Shown here piece by piece: positions 46,771 to 56,209 of a stretch of 63,503 bases of DNA. This DNA is from Guptibacillus spartinae (GTDB taxonomy: Bacteria > Bacillota > Bacilli > Bacillales > Guptibacillaceae), in NCBI RefSeq assembly GCF_028610625.1, contig NZ_JAQQWU010000017.1, positions 1 to 63,503 on the forward strand, given 5' to 3'. Position 1 is the stretch's first letter. Every line of letters begins with the position of its first letter. Under the pieces are notes generated by a model. That model worked only from the letters and a program-made list of their open reading frames with translations. It was not told the DNA's origin and made no database searches. Made by a program: the position numbers and the translations under genes.

Positions 46771-46860
46771 ATGAGAAACCTGATTAAGAAAGCGATCAAA
46801 TACGGTCCCATTATTTATCCGATTGTGAAAAAAATGCGTAATAAACGAAGAACTAGATAA
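46771..46860 (+). CDS. 29-aa cationic amphipathic peptide
   Basis: The frame at 46771 begins MRNLIKKAIKYGPIIYPIVKK and ends KMRNKRRTR, with 11 Lys/Arg and no acidic residue. GAGGAGGGG is ideally placed 9 bp upstream, and a strong terminator starts 7 bp after the stop codon, so it forms a complete expression unit. It could be a membrane-active peptide or a small regulatory protein. I do not recognise the family with certainty. Confidence 0.6.
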   Translation: MRNLIKKAIKYGPIIYPIVKKMRNKRRTR

Positions 46861-46867
46861 CAAGGAT

Positions 46868-46896
46868 AACCCCCTGTGCTCAAGCACAGGGGGTTT
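46868..46896. terminator. Terminator between the small peptide gene and the PLD gene
   Basis: AACCCCCTGTGCT / AGCACAGGGGGTT is a 13-bp stem with a 3-nt loop. It can act in both directions. Confidence 0.85.
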
Positions 46897-46904
46897 GATT
46901 ATAG

Positions 46905-48353
46905 TTAATACGTTGTCACTTGGAATAATTTCTGAAGAATGTACAAGACATATTTATAAGAGGAAAGGGAGTTTTGATATTTCTCGTAATCCACTGTGTA
47001 TGTCCCATCTTCATTCGTCCATATTCGTTCAAAATAACGATCAACGTTTTGGATGACTTCCTGATCATTTGGAGCTTGTAGTTGGATGTTTGTTTCCATA
47101 TTATAATCATCCATGTTACGAGAGGTATAGTTGCCTGATCCACCAACAATCGTGCTTTTTTCTTTCCCTTTGATATAGAGAAGTTTGGTATGAAACTGCT
47201 CTTTGTTTGTATCATACCAGCGGATCGTTAGGTGCTGGTTTCCTTGTTTCGTAAGTTCAGCCGTAATAGGTAAATTAGGCAACCCCATTTTTTGTTGACC
47301 GAAAGCATTTTGATTCGGGTCAAGAATCAACCTTACGTCGACTTTTCGTTCTGTTGCGTCAACGATGGCATCAATAATATCTCGATCGGCAAGGTAGAAC
47401 ATTCCGATGTAGATGAGATCACCTTCTTTGGCGTCATCCATCGCAGTTACAACGCTATCTTGTATTTTACTTTCAGTTATAATTTGTGCCTTAATTTCTT
47501 TGGAAGCACTTGCATCAGAGATCGGTTCATCCGGGAATTTTGATACATCTCCTCCGGAATAGCGAGCGACAGCTTTCTCCGACTTAATAAGATCATTAAT
47601 AATAGAGCCTTTCACCTTGAACGCAATATTGGAGTGAAATCCACTCGCATCGTGAGGATTGGCAGACATGATGACTGTAGCATCTTCTGTTGTAACGGTT
47701 TTTCGATGATTCGCCTTTACATTTAACAGTTCAAGGTAAGAGCGAGCCGTCACTTTTGGTGCAGTAGGAGCCATTGGATTTGGAAGCCATCCTTTTCCGT
47801 CCTGTCCGAACCAGGAAAAGGCCATTCTCCATAATCCTGAATAAAACAAGCTAGGATCACGAAGTCGATCCAAATCTGTCAAAATGACTTCCGCCCCCAT
47901 GTCTTCAATTTTCTTAATTTGTTTTGCTTCATGGGAACCATATGTGGTATTTACTTCATCGCTTATTAGGATCACATTTAGGTCAGGTTTCTTTTTCATC
48001 GTTTCAACTACTGCTTTTGACAGTTTTTCACTGATTTTTGGATAGTCTCGCTTACCATCTGTATAGCCATTAAATAAAAAAAGATCTAATATGAGAAATT
48101 CATCCGCTTCTTTAATCGTTTGATTCACTTCTTCAAAAATGCTCTGGTCATAGACCTCTTTATTCTCCTTATCGTACGTTAAATCATAGAGAAATTCGAT
48201 TTCATCCCCGCTTAATTCATGAACATCACCAGCATATGAAACACCTTCTGGTAAAGGTTTAAAACGGTTATAAGTTATAACAGATACGTAAATGAGAATG
48301 AAGATACTGAATAAAATCCAACGTTTTTTTCGATACCATGGCCGCTTTTTCAT
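46905..48353 (-). CDS. Membrane-anchored phospholipase D-family protein
   Basis: The 482-aa protein has one N-terminal membrane helix (about 10-28) and two HKD-type half-sites: NHRKTVTTED near 216-225 and FHTKLLYIKGK near 400-410. This gives the two-motif active site of the PLD superfamily. It may be a cardiolipin synthase relative or a phosphodiesterase, but it lacks the long membrane region of standard Cls enzymes. It is a single gene on the - strand. Confidence 0.8.
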   Translation of the reverse strand: MKKRPWYRKKRWILFSIFILIYVSVITYNRFKPLPEGVSYAGDVHELSGDEIEFLYDLTYDKENKEVYDQSIFEEVNQTIKEADEFLILDLFLFNGYTDGKRDYPKISEKLSKAVVETMKKKPDLNVILISDEVNTTYGSHEAKQIKKIEDMGAEVILTDLDRLRDPSLFYSGLWRMAFSWFGQDGKGWLPNPMAPTAPKVTARSYLELLNVKANHRKTVTTEDATVIMSANPHDASGFHSNIAFKVKGSIINDLIKSEKAVARYSGGDVSKFPDEPISDASASKEIKAQIITESKIQDSVVTAMDDAKEGDLIYIGMFYLADRDIIDAIVDATERKVDVRLILDPNQNAFGQQKMGLPNLPITAELTKQGNQHLTIRWYDTNKEQFHTKLLYIKGKEKSTIVGGSGNYTSRNMDDYNMETNIQLQAPNDQEVIQNVDRYFERIWTNEDGTYTVDYEKYQNSLSSYKYVLYILQKLFQVTTY

Positions 48354-48516
48354 AAGTCTTGCTCCCTAAATTCGATTTTCTGTTTATATACCCTATGTTG
48401 TACAAAACTATCCCATCTAGTAAAGTGTTTCTCCTGAGTTAAATTGTTGTTCGGATGATGTCCTTAGGCTTATACTGATGGATAATCTCTGGATGACAGA
48501 AAGAAGGTTTTTCTTG

Positions 48517-50019
48517 ATGACAATGGAACAACATACGTATCATTTTGACACCTATCCGCTGTTTGCCTTTGTACCAATGGGAAAGAAAAACAAACGAATT
48601 CGATCCGTCGGACAAAAAGTACAAAAAGGGTTACTACATCGCCTTCATGAACATGTGAAACGAAAAGTCGCCACTTTGACGAAGGAAGAGCTTATGAAAT
48701 TACAAGCATTTCTTGATGATACAGAGGCTGTATTGCCAATCCCCTTAAATAAAGAAGATGAATTATACCCATACTTTCTAAAACCAGATCAATTAATCTG
48801 GCAAGCTTTTTCACCAATGCATGGTATTCCAATTTACGGATCTTCAACCTATAGCCAATCGTATTTAACGCTTTCAACAGAGGAGCTTGATCATCATCTT
48901 GATCGAGTAATTCGCGATTATCTTTTTTGTGCAAATTTAGCTTTAAGGGAGCGACACGAGTGGGAAGAACGAATTTTTGAAGGTTTTCAACGCCACCCGT
49001 TTGTTCAATTAGCAAAAGAAAAGAAAGAAGTCGTTCAAGCGGTGGAGAAGATGAATCATTCTCCATTGATTTCGCTGTTGAATTCTCCTGAAGATCTTTC
49101 TTTTTGGCGCCACCGTGTAGAGATTGTGATGAGACCGTATCGAGCTATTCCCGATGCGTGGTTATGGGGAAGTGGCTGCTCCCATGAAAAAGAAATGATT
49201 TTTCACTCATCAACCTGGGAAATTGAATATTTTTGTGAAACGTGTGGATTTGTCGTTTACTATGATATCACCAAAGACCATGTGCGACTGAAAGAAGTAA
49301 TGGATATGGAGCGAGCCAAGAAACGTATTGCCACCATTGAACGCCAATTTAACGAAATGGTAGAGAAAACCCCGCGTATAGTAGAGAAAATAGAAGAAAT
49401 AGCGCATGCGCAGTTGTCCTTTAAACCGTATGAAGGACTATATGATGAGGTGCTTGGTATCAAAAGCCGAATGGAAGCAGAAGAAGCGCCACCAACAGTG
49501 ACTTTGTATGAAAGGTTAAGATTGATAAGTCTTCCTCAAGTGAGAGAAGGTTCTCCGCTACTATGGTTATCGAAGGTTTCAACCGATACAATTGAACCGT
49601 TCAAGCCACGAGCCATTTTACCCAGTGTAAACGAAGATTCGCTTACAAATGTAAGAGAATTTTTAGAGCATCTTAGATCGTTAAGTAATCGTCGTCCTAA
49701 CGACGAGGACGAATTTGTTGCAATCAAGGGAAATAGCCTAACCTACAAAGAAGTGGAGGAGTTACTTGAGTTCATTTCGAGACATGAAAATGAACCTCTC
49801 CACGTACTGATAAAAGTATTTACAGGAAAAGCAACAAACGCCATTAGAACTCAAGGATTACATCAAGAAGAGCCCTTTGGTTTGTTAAATGATTGGGAAG
49901 AAAAGCATGTAGTGAAAGCGATCAAATCGATCGAGAAGGATGGCTTGCTGAGTAAGCTTTCAAAAGGTTATACACTGACGGAAAAGGCGAATGTACTTTT
50001 AGAAAACGGCGATGCGTAG
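48517..50019 (+). CDS. RQC-minor-type DNA-binding protein
   Basis: The 500-aa protein has a zinc-ribbon-like segment (CSHEKEM...CETCGF, about 218-247). At its C-terminus is a winged-helix (about 425-500, IRTQGLHQEEPFGLLNDW) that resembles the RQC domain of RecQ helicases. There is no helicase motor. Stand-alone RQC-minor proteins are known from comparative genomics but poorly studied. I chose ATG 48517 because AGAAGG precedes it; the frame is open upstream to 48478. A terminator overlaps its end. Confidence 0.65.
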   Translation: MTMEQHTYHFDTYPLFAFVPMGKKNKRIRSVGQKVQKGLLHRLHEHVKRKVATLTKEELMKLQAFLDDTEAVLPIPLNKEDELYPYFLKPDQLIWQAFSPMHGIPIYGSSTYSQSYLTLSTEELDHHLDRVIRDYLFCANLALRERHEWEERIFEGFQRHPFVQLAKEKKEVVQAVEKMNHSPLISLLNSPEDLSFWRHRVEIVMRPYRAIPDAWLWGSGCSHEKEMIFHSSTWEIEYFCETCGFVVYYDITKDHVRLKEVMDMERAKKRIATIERQFNEMVEKTPRIVEKIEEIAHAQLSFKPYEGLYDEVLGIKSRMEAEEAPPTVTLYERLRLISLPQVREGSPLLWLSKVSTDTIEPFKPRAILPSVNEDSLTNVREFLEHLRSLSNRRPNDEDEFVAIKGNSLTYKEVEELLEFISRHENEPLHVLIKVFTGKATNAIRTQGLHQEEPFGLLNDWEEKHVVKAIKSIEKDGLLSKLSKGYTLTEKANVLLENGDA

Positions 50020-50036
50020 AGCATCGTCTTTTTCTT
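50010..50036 (+). terminator. Terminator after the RQC-minor gene
   Basis: CGATGC / GCATCG with a 5-nt loop is followed by TCTTTTTC. Confidence 0.65.
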
Positions 50037-50114
50037 TGTAGAAATGATGTCAATGAAACCTTTTTCTGTAAGTTTCGTAAAAACAAGTAGAAGTATACAG
50101 ACGGAGGGGATTTT

Positions 50115-50909
50115 ATGAACCACGGACCAAGCAAGGTACTTTCTCTAAAAGGGTTAACAAAATGGTATGGGGAGAAGCTCGTCCTCGATCATATCGATCT
50201 TGACGTCTATGAAGGGCAAATTATTGGATACATAGGACCAAACGGAGCAGGGAAAAGCACCACTGTTAAGATCATGCTTGGGTTAGAAACGTCTTATTCA
50301 GGTGAGGTAGAAATATTCGATCAGAACATTAAGAAAAGCGGTGTAGCATACAAGAAAAGAATTGGTTATGTACCGGAAGCAGCCGATCTTTATGATAGTT
50401 TAACGGCAAGAGAATATTTAACCTTTACAGGAGAGCTTTACGGGTTAACGGCGGACGCGGCAGATTATAAAGCGCGTTTACTTATGAGCGTTTTTGAGCT
50501 TGAAGAAGTATATGACGCTCGCATTTCCTCTTACTCAAAAGGAATGAAACAAAAGGTATTATTGATTTCGAGCTTGCTTCATAATCCTGATATTCTATTT
50601 CTAGATGAACCGATTAACGGCCTTGATGCGAACAGTGTAATGGTATTTAAAGAAATCCTTGCACAGCTTGCAGCTCAAGGGAAAACGATTTTTTACTCCT
50701 CGCATATTATGGAGGTTGTTCAGAAGATAAGCAGTCGCATTCTTCTTTTAAATGATGGGAAAATCGTCGCGGATGGGAGTTTTGAACAGCTACGTGAAAA
50801 AAACAAAGAAGGTTCTTTGGAGGAAATTTTTAATCAACTAACAGGGTTTAATGAGCATCAACATCTTGCGGAGGATTTTGTACAAATTGTGCAGCGTGAG
50901 CAGCTATGA
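50115..50909 (+). CDS. ABC transporter ATP-binding protein
   Basis: The 264-aa protein has Walker A GPNGAGKST at 41-49, signature SSYSKGMKQKVLL near 136-148 and Walker B DILFLDEP near 156-163. It belongs to the CcmA/NatA-like exporter ATPases. It overlaps the permease gene by 4 bp, so the two form one exporter whose substrate is unknown. AACGGAGGGG lies upstream of the ATG. Confidence 0.92.
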   Translation: MNHGPSKVLSLKGLTKWYGEKLVLDHIDLDVYEGQIIGYIGPNGAGKSTTVKIMLGLETSYSGEVEIFDQNIKKSGVAYKKRIGYVPEAADLYDSLTAREYLTFTGELYGLTADAADYKARLLMSVFELEEVYDARISSYSKGMKQKVLLISSLLHNPDILFLDEPINGLDANSVMVFKEILAQLAAQGKTIFYSSHIMEVVQKISSRILLLNDGKIVADGSFEQLREKNKEGSLEEIFNQLTGFNEHQHLAEDFVQIVQREQL

Positions 50910-52531
50910 AAAATTATCAGACGTTAAAAATTCTTGATCTGTTTCGTAAGTTGTTTGAAGGTTTTGAGATTGATTATCCCACAATGAGGCGAATGATACA
51001 GGTTAAGCTTACGATGGATGGTAGGCGGCCAACGACTATTATGAGTCAGAATATGGGCGGGGAGAAAAAGAAAGATGCTAATCAGTTTCTTAAATCACTC
51101 TGGTTCTATGCGTTCATTGGGTTAACCTTAATTCCTATTTTGTTTATAGGCGATAATTTCATGTTCAAAATGAGCCTGATTTTTGGCGTGTTAATGTTTT
51201 TAATCATGACCGCGATGATCTCAGATTTCTCATCCGTGCTATTGGATGTGCGTGATCAGACCGTTATAGGAACAAGGCCAGTTGATTCTCGAACGATCAG
51301 TGCAGCAAGAGCGATTCACGTTACGATCTATTTGCTGTTCCTAACTGCAGCCATTGTCGTTGTGCCTTTAATTGTTGGGGTGGTTCAGTTTGGGGTTATA
51401 TTTGGCCTCCTATTTGTTGTCACAGTCTTGTTTAGCGATTTGTTCATTGTAGCCATCACAGCCCTACTTTATTATGTGATCTTGAAATTCTTTGGTGGGG
51501 AACGCTTGCGGGATATTATTAACTACGTGCAAATAGGGCTTTCCTTTACAATTGTCGTAGGTTATCAAGTACTTGCCCGTGCCTTTGAATTTCAAGGAAT
51601 AGAAGCAAGCTTTGAGCCTGCCTGGTGGAATATCTTCCTGCCACCGGTTTGGTTTGGTGCCCCGTTTGCTGTTATTCTAAATGGCGCTAGTGGTGTGTAT
51701 GACTATCTTTTTATTGCGTTAGCTCTACTGATCCCTATTCTCGCTTTATGGATTTATCTATCGCTATTACCAACCTTTGAAAAGAATTTATTAAAGTTGA
51801 TGGATCAGTCAGGACCTTCGAAAAAGAAAACTAAAAAAGGGATAAGTCGTCTTGCCACGCTTTTAACAACAAGTAAGGAAGAGCACGCTTTCTATCAATT
51901 TGCGGAGAGAATGTTAAAGAATGAGCGAGACTTGAAGCTTAAAATTTATCCGTCCTTAGGATTTGCCATCATCTTTCCATTCGTTTTTCTCTACAATGGG
52001 TATTCGGCAGGGCAATCCTTTGAAAGCATTACATCAGGGCGGATGTATTTAACGATTTATGCAAGCATGATGATGATTCCAGGCATCGTGATTATGCTTC
52101 AATACTCTAGCAAAAGTAAAGGATCATGGATTTATCACGTGACGCCAATTAAACATTATGGAGTCATTATCAAAGGTACATTAAAAGCCTTTCTGACTCG
52201 TCTCTTTGCCCCGGTCTTTATTGTCATTAGTATTCTTTATGGTCTTTTATTTGGCATCCGGATCATTCCTGACCTGTTGATCGTTCTCTTGATCGCTATC
52301 ATTTATAGTGTGATTTGCTTTCGAATTCTGAAAGGTACGCTTCCTTTCTCACAGCCTTTTGAATCTGCTGGACAAAGTGATGGGTGGAAAACAATTCCGT
52401 TTGCATTATTAATCCCTGTATTTGGAGGGATTCATTTTGCACTCACTTATCTTCCATTCGGCACATGGGCCTATCTCTTCATTCTATTACTAATTGTTCC
52501 ACTTACATGGCAAAAGGGGCTTCAACGGTGA
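50906..52531 (+). CDS. ABC exporter permease (large ABC-2-type)
   Basis: The 541-aa protein has about 12 membrane helices and a cytoplasmic segment rich in Lys (about 295-320). It is translationally coupled to the ATPase (4-bp overlap). Its substrate is not evident; no antimicrobial resistance or lantibiotic genes are adjacent. Confidence 0.8.
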   Translation: MKNYQTLKILDLFRKLFEGFEIDYPTMRRMIQVKLTMDGRRPTTIMSQNMGGEKKKDANQFLKSLWFYAFIGLTLIPILFIGDNFMFKMSLIFGVLMFLIMTAMISDFSSVLLDVRDQTVIGTRPVDSRTISAARAIHVTIYLLFLTAAIVVVPLIVGVVQFGVIFGLLFVVTVLFSDLFIVAITALLYYVILKFFGGERLRDIINYVQIGLSFTIVVGYQVLARAFEFQGIEASFEPAWWNIFLPPVWFGAPFAVILNGASGVYDYLFIALALLIPILALWIYLSLLPTFEKNLLKLMDQSGPSKKKTKKGISRLATLLTTSKEEHAFYQFAERMLKNERDLKLKIYPSLGFAIIFPFVFLYNGYSAGQSFESITSGRMYLTIYASMMMIPGIVIMLQYSSKSKGSWIYHVTPIKHYGVIIKGTLKAFLTRLFAPVFIVISILYGLLFGIRIIPDLLIVLLIAIIYSVICFRILKGTLPFSQPFESAGQSDGWKTIPFALLIPVFGGIHFALTYLPFGTWAYLFILLLIVPLTWQKGLQR

Positions 52532-52556
52532 CAGGCACCCGCGCTTTTTGTCGAAT
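52527..52556 (+). repeat. GGTGACAGGCACC repeat with a Spo0A-box-like sequence
   Basis: The 13-mer GGTGACAGGCACC (52528-52540), which also supplies the permease stop codon, is followed by TTTGTCGAA at 52548-52556, an exact Spo0A-box sequence. I recall this 13-mer as a common interspersed motif in Bacillus genomes. Only one copy is in this window, so its repetitive nature is known rather than seen here. Confidence 0.35.
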
Positions 52557-52557
52557 G

Positions 52558-52593
52558 AAAACCCGCCCTCATGATGAATAGGGCGGGTTTTCA
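52558..52593. terminator. Bidirectional terminator between the ABC permease and MFS genes
   Basis: GAAAACCCGCCCT and AGGGCGGGTTTTC are perfect 13-bp inverted repeats. Confidence 0.9.
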
Positions 52594-52609
52594 TATGGTT
52601 AGGATCACT

Positions 52610-53953
52610 CTATTGGGTACTTTGGTTATCCTTCACGTTTCTTGCATAGATCACCATAATAACTGCAGATAAAGCCATTAAGACGAACAAAAAGGCATAC
52701 GTTAGCTGAAAGGATTGGGTGTTGTAGGTTAAACCGTTTACCTCGAGTAATATTCCTCCGGCTACTGAACCTGAGGCACTGCCGACGAATTGAGTGAGTT
52801 GTTTCATCCCAATTCCAGTTGCAATTTCTTCAGAAGGAAGAATACGTGAAACTTCATTTGTCGTACTTGATGAAAGACTTGAGAAGCCAAAGCTTGTGAA
52901 CATATAGCCAATCATAATCATGTACTCATTAAGGGGAGAAAGGAAATAGAACAGCACGGTTGATAGCAGAAGCAGGCCGTGAGCAAGGTAAATGACCTTC
53001 ATATTTCCGTAGCGATCGAGCAGTCTGCCAACATAAATAGCGGCGACAGCCGAGAGCATGGCGCCAGGGAAAATAATATACCCAACAACAGAAGGACCTT
53101 TCTCATAAACGTTCTGAAGCATGAGCGGCATTAGTAATAAGATAGCAAAATGCGTTGTAAATCCAAGGTAGCTCATATACAGAAGCTTTCGGTAACCTTT
53201 ATTCTTAAAAAGAGAAGGCTGAATAAATGGAGCGTCGGTTCTTGTAATCCGAAGCCACAGCAGTCCGGCCACAATAACCCCGATCGGTAGGAAGAACCAA
53301 TTAAATGTTGAGATATAGAGCAGAAAGCTTGTAACCGCAGCTCCAGTTAATAACCCTCCAGTTAGATCAAAGCTGCCCTTTCGAACCTCTTCTTCGGGTA
53401 GACGGCGAAAGAGAATCGGAATAAGCAAAACAACAAATAATGTGACGGTGAAAAGATAGTTCCAGTTAAGATACTCTGTCACTACACCGCCTACAACCGG
53501 ACCAAGACCGAAACCCAGTGATGAGGCAGAAGCAATCATCGCCATGGCTCTTCCTCGCCTTGCAAAGGGAATGAATCGTCCTGCGAATACCATGGATAGC
53601 CCTGGAATTGCCGCTGCCCCTGTTGCTTGTAACAGACGTGCAGCAAGTAGTAAGGGAAATGTTGTCGCAAAGAACCCAAGGATCGATCCTACTCCAAATA
53701 TGACAATCCCTGCAATTAAGAGACGTCTGATTGGCAGGTAATCCGATAGGCGCGTGTACGTAATCGTAAAAATCGCCAGAATAATCGAGTAACCTGAAAC
53801 GATCCAGGCGCCATCTGCTGGGGATAGGTTAAATTCAATTAATACGTTAGGTAGCGCAACATTAAACATAGTTGTATTCATGACAACAAGCCAGACGGCC
53901 ACACTTAAAAGAAGAATGGTCCTGAAATAGCTTGAAGTTGTTTTTTCGTTCAT
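52610..53953 (-). CDS. MFS drug-type exporter (DHA2-like)
   Basis: The 447-aa polytopic protein has 12-14 predicted helices. It shows the N-terminal pattern of DHA2/EmrB-type exporters (TTMFNVALPNVLIEF near 27-41) and a motif C-like GFGLGPVVGG near 145-154. It is likely a proton-driven multidrug exporter. The substrate is unknown. Confidence 0.85.
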   Translation of the reverse strand: MNEKTTSSYFRTILLLSVAVWLVVMNTTMFNVALPNVLIEFNLSPADGAWIVSGYSIILAIFTITYTRLSDYLPIRRLLIAGIVIFGVGSILGFFATTFPLLLAARLLQATGAAAIPGLSMVFAGRFIPFARRGRAMAMIASASSLGFGLGPVVGGVVTEYLNWNYLFTVTLFVVLLIPILFRRLPEEEVRKGSFDLTGGLLTGAAVTSFLLYISTFNWFFLPIGVIVAGLLWLRITRTDAPFIQPSLFKNKGYRKLLYMSYLGFTTHFAILLLMPLMLQNVYEKGPSVVGYIIFPGAMLSAVAAIYVGRLLDRYGNMKVIYLAHGLLLLSTVLFYFLSPLNEYMIMIGYMFTSFGFSSLSSSTTNEVSRILPSEEIATGIGMKQLTQFVGSASGSVAGGILLEVNGLTYNTQSFQLTYAFLFVLMALSAVIMVIYARNVKDNQSTQ

Positions 53954-54030
53954 TAAAACCCTCCTGATGCGTTAGTAAAGCACCAGCTTATTGTAAACGA
54001 TAAAGACACAGTGCGTCTCATTTCAAGGTT

Positions 54031-54159
54031 TCAGTTTTGCTCATTCTGTTTCTTTATCATTCTTTTTGCCAAAAGTTCCTTGGCTTGATTGTAGGTAAGA
54101 CCAGAGTTTGCGTTAAGACGTCTTACCGTTTCAATATCCGTTCCTGATTTGGTTTTCAT
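54031..54159 (-). CDS. 42-aa protein, possibly gamma-type SASP-like
   Basis: A short frame on the - strand starts MKTKSGTDIETVRRLNANSG and continues LTYNQAKELLAKRM. AAGGTGGTG lies upstream at good spacing. The SGTDIETVRRLNANSG part resembles repeats of gamma-type small acid-soluble spore proteins, but the protein is shorter than classic SspE. It could instead be an unrelated conserved small protein. Confidence 0.55.
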   Translation of the reverse strand: MKTKSGTDIETVRRLNANSGLTYNQAKELLAKRMIKKQNEQN

Positions 54160-54297
54160 GATGGCTCACCACCTTTCCTTCTTATTGTCTGAACTGATCG
54201 GGTCATTTATCCGATAAGAATCCTGGTTAATAGATGGGAAAGAATACGTGATATAATGCAAACAGAATAAAAAAACACGAAAAGTTAGGATGACACG

Positions 54298-55494
54298 ATG
54301 AGGAACGAACGAAGCGTGCAGGTGCAAGCAAAGCATCAGAAGAAATTTCTAAAAGGGTATCCACTCATTTTTAAAGAAGCCATTGTGAATGTAGAAAGCT
54401 TAAAAGAAGAAGGGGTCATTCTGAGGCTTGAAGATGAGAAAGGGCAATTTATTGCAAAAGGCTATTATGGAAGGCAAAACAAGGGCTACGGCTGGGTCCT
54501 TTCACAAAAAGAGGACGAAGCAATTGATCTAGATTTTTTTGTTAGGAAAATTCAAACCGCGCTTCAACAAAGAGTGTCCTTTTTTAACGATCCATCGACC
54601 ACGGCTTTTCGCATTGTCAATGGGGAAGGAGACGGTCTAGGAGGAGTAACCATCGATTATTATGATGGATACTATCTGATTAACTGGTATAGTGCAGGGG
54701 TTTATTCATTTAAGCAAGCTGTCATTGGTGCATTAAAGCAGCTCGTTGATTTTAAAGGAATTTATGAGAAAAAGCGATTTGATGCGAAAGGGCAGTATGT
54801 AGAAGATGATGATTTTGTAGCTGGAGAGCGTGGCGAATTTCCGCTGATCGTAAAAGAAAATGGCGTGAACTTTGCAGTGTATTTAAACGAGGGTGCAATG
54901 GTAGGCGTTTTTCTTGATCAGCGTCCGGTTCGTAAATTAATTCGTGATAAATATGCGAAGGGAAAAACGGTGTTAAATACGTTCTCTTATACGGGCGCTT
55001 TCTCCGTGTTTGCGGTCGAAGGTGGAGCAGTTCACACGACAAGCGTTGATCTTGCCAATCGAAGCTTAAATAAAACAATCGAACAATTTAGTGTGAATGG
55101 AATTGATTATGAAGAACAGAACATCCTTGTGATGGATGTCTTCAAATACTTTAAATACGCTGTGAAGAAGGATTTATCGTTCGATATGGTGATTCTAGAT
55201 CCGCCTAGCTTCGCACGTTCTAAGAAACATACGTTTAGCGCTGCAAAAGATTACAAAGATCTATTAAAAGATGCTATTTCCATTACAGAAGACAATGGTG
55301 TTATCGTTGCTTCTACCAACTATAGCGGCTATGATATGAAGAAATTCAAAGGATTCGTTGATCAAGCTTTCAAAGAAATGAATGGAAGCTATCAGCTGCT
55401 TGAAGAATTTGCGCTTCCAGAAGATTTTCGAACGATAAAAGAGTTTCCGGAAGGAAATTACCTGAAAGTCGTTTTTATCAAAAAAGTGAGGTAG
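54298..55494 (+). CDS. Class I SAM-dependent rRNA methyltransferase (RlmI-like)
   Basis: The 398-aa protein has an N-terminal PUA-like domain (about 5-75), an RlmI/EEHKP-type region and a Rossmann methyltransferase. SAM-binding NTFSYTGAFSVFA is near 224-236, and the catalytic-region VILDPPSFARSKK is near 298-310. It resembles 23S rRNA m5C methyltransferase RlmI. The exact target is not certain for Bacillus. The ATG lies behind AGGATG. Confidence 0.88.
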   Translation: MRNERSVQVQAKHQKKFLKGYPLIFKEAIVNVESLKEEGVILRLEDEKGQFIAKGYYGRQNKGYGWVLSQKEDEAIDLDFFVRKIQTALQQRVSFFNDPSTTAFRIVNGEGDGLGGVTIDYYDGYYLINWYSAGVYSFKQAVIGALKQLVDFKGIYEKKRFDAKGQYVEDDDFVAGERGEFPLIVKENGVNFAVYLNEGAMVGVFLDQRPVRKLIRDKYAKGKTVLNTFSYTGAFSVFAVEGGAVHTTSVDLANRSLNKTIEQFSVNGIDYEEQNILVMDVFKYFKYAVKKDLSFDMVILDPPSFARSKKHTFSAAKDYKDLLKDAISITEDNGVIVASTNYSGYDMKKFKGFVDQAFKEMNGSYQLLEEFALPEDFRTIKEFPEGNYLKVVFIKKVR

Positions 55495-55554
55495 TTTCAC
55501 TCGCCCTATAATAAGGGAATAAAAGAGATACAACGAATGAGAAGGGGAGAAACA

Positions 55555-56172
55555 ATGAAGCTACTCGTTTTCGGAGCTACTGGTGGTACTGGAAATGCAT
55601 TTGTCAGACAAGCGATTGCGGCAGGTCATACCGTTACAGCATTTGTTCGAACGCCTTCAAAGCTTGAAACATCTCACAAAAACTTATCAGTTGAAATTGG
55701 TGACGCTATGCAGGCTGCGGATGTAAAGCAAGCAATGTCGTCCGAAGTGGACGCAGTTGTTTCATGCCTTGGCGCAAGTGGACTTGGCAAAACAACAGAA
55801 CTTTCAACGATGACAACTAACATTCTAGATGCGATGAGTCTTCATGGAGTTAATCGCATTGTGTATATGGCTTCTGCGGGAATCTATAAAGAAATTCCGG
55901 GTGTAACAGGTTTCGTTGCAGGAAAACTGTTACAGAACGTTTTAGCTGATCACCGCAGAGCAGCTGACCTTCTTTTAGCAAGTGAAATGGAATGGACAAT
56001 TGCTCGTCCGATGGGCTTGACGAACGATAATCGTACTGGGGAATATCGGAAAGCTCGCAAAGGGGTACCCAAAGGGGGGCGCCGTATTTCAAGAGAAGAC
56101 GTAGCTGACTTCATGCTTCAAACGGTGAGCAATCACCTTTATCTTCGAGAATCCATTGGGCTTGCTTACTAG
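55555..56172 (+). CDS. Atypical short-chain dehydrogenase, NAD(P)H-binding
   Basis: The 205-aa protein has the N-terminal GATGGTGNAF (8-17), the dinucleotide-binding glycine motif of atypical SDRs (SDR_a5/NmrA-like). The SDR Tyr-x-x-x-Lys is not present; these proteins often bind NADP and act as redox sensors or epimerases. I chose ATG 55555 behind AAGGGGAG. It is a single gene. Confidence 0.85.
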   Translation: MKLLVFGATGGTGNAFVRQAIAAGHTVTAFVRTPSKLETSHKNLSVEIGDAMQAADVKQAMSSEVDAVVSCLGASGLGKTTELSTMTTNILDAMSLHGVNRIVYMASAGIYKEIPGVTGFVAGKLLQNVLADHRRAADLLLASEMEWTIARPMGLTNDNRTGEYRKARKGVPKGGRRISREDVADFMLQTVSNHLYLRESIGLAY

Positions 56173-56208
56173 AAAAGCACCGTGAAGAGTATCTTCACGG
56201 TGCTTTTC
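56172..56208. terminator. Bidirectional terminator between the SDR and ADH genes
   Basis: GAAAAGCACCGTGAAGA and its complement form a perfect 17-bp stem. Confidence 0.92.
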
Positions 56209-56209
56209 C

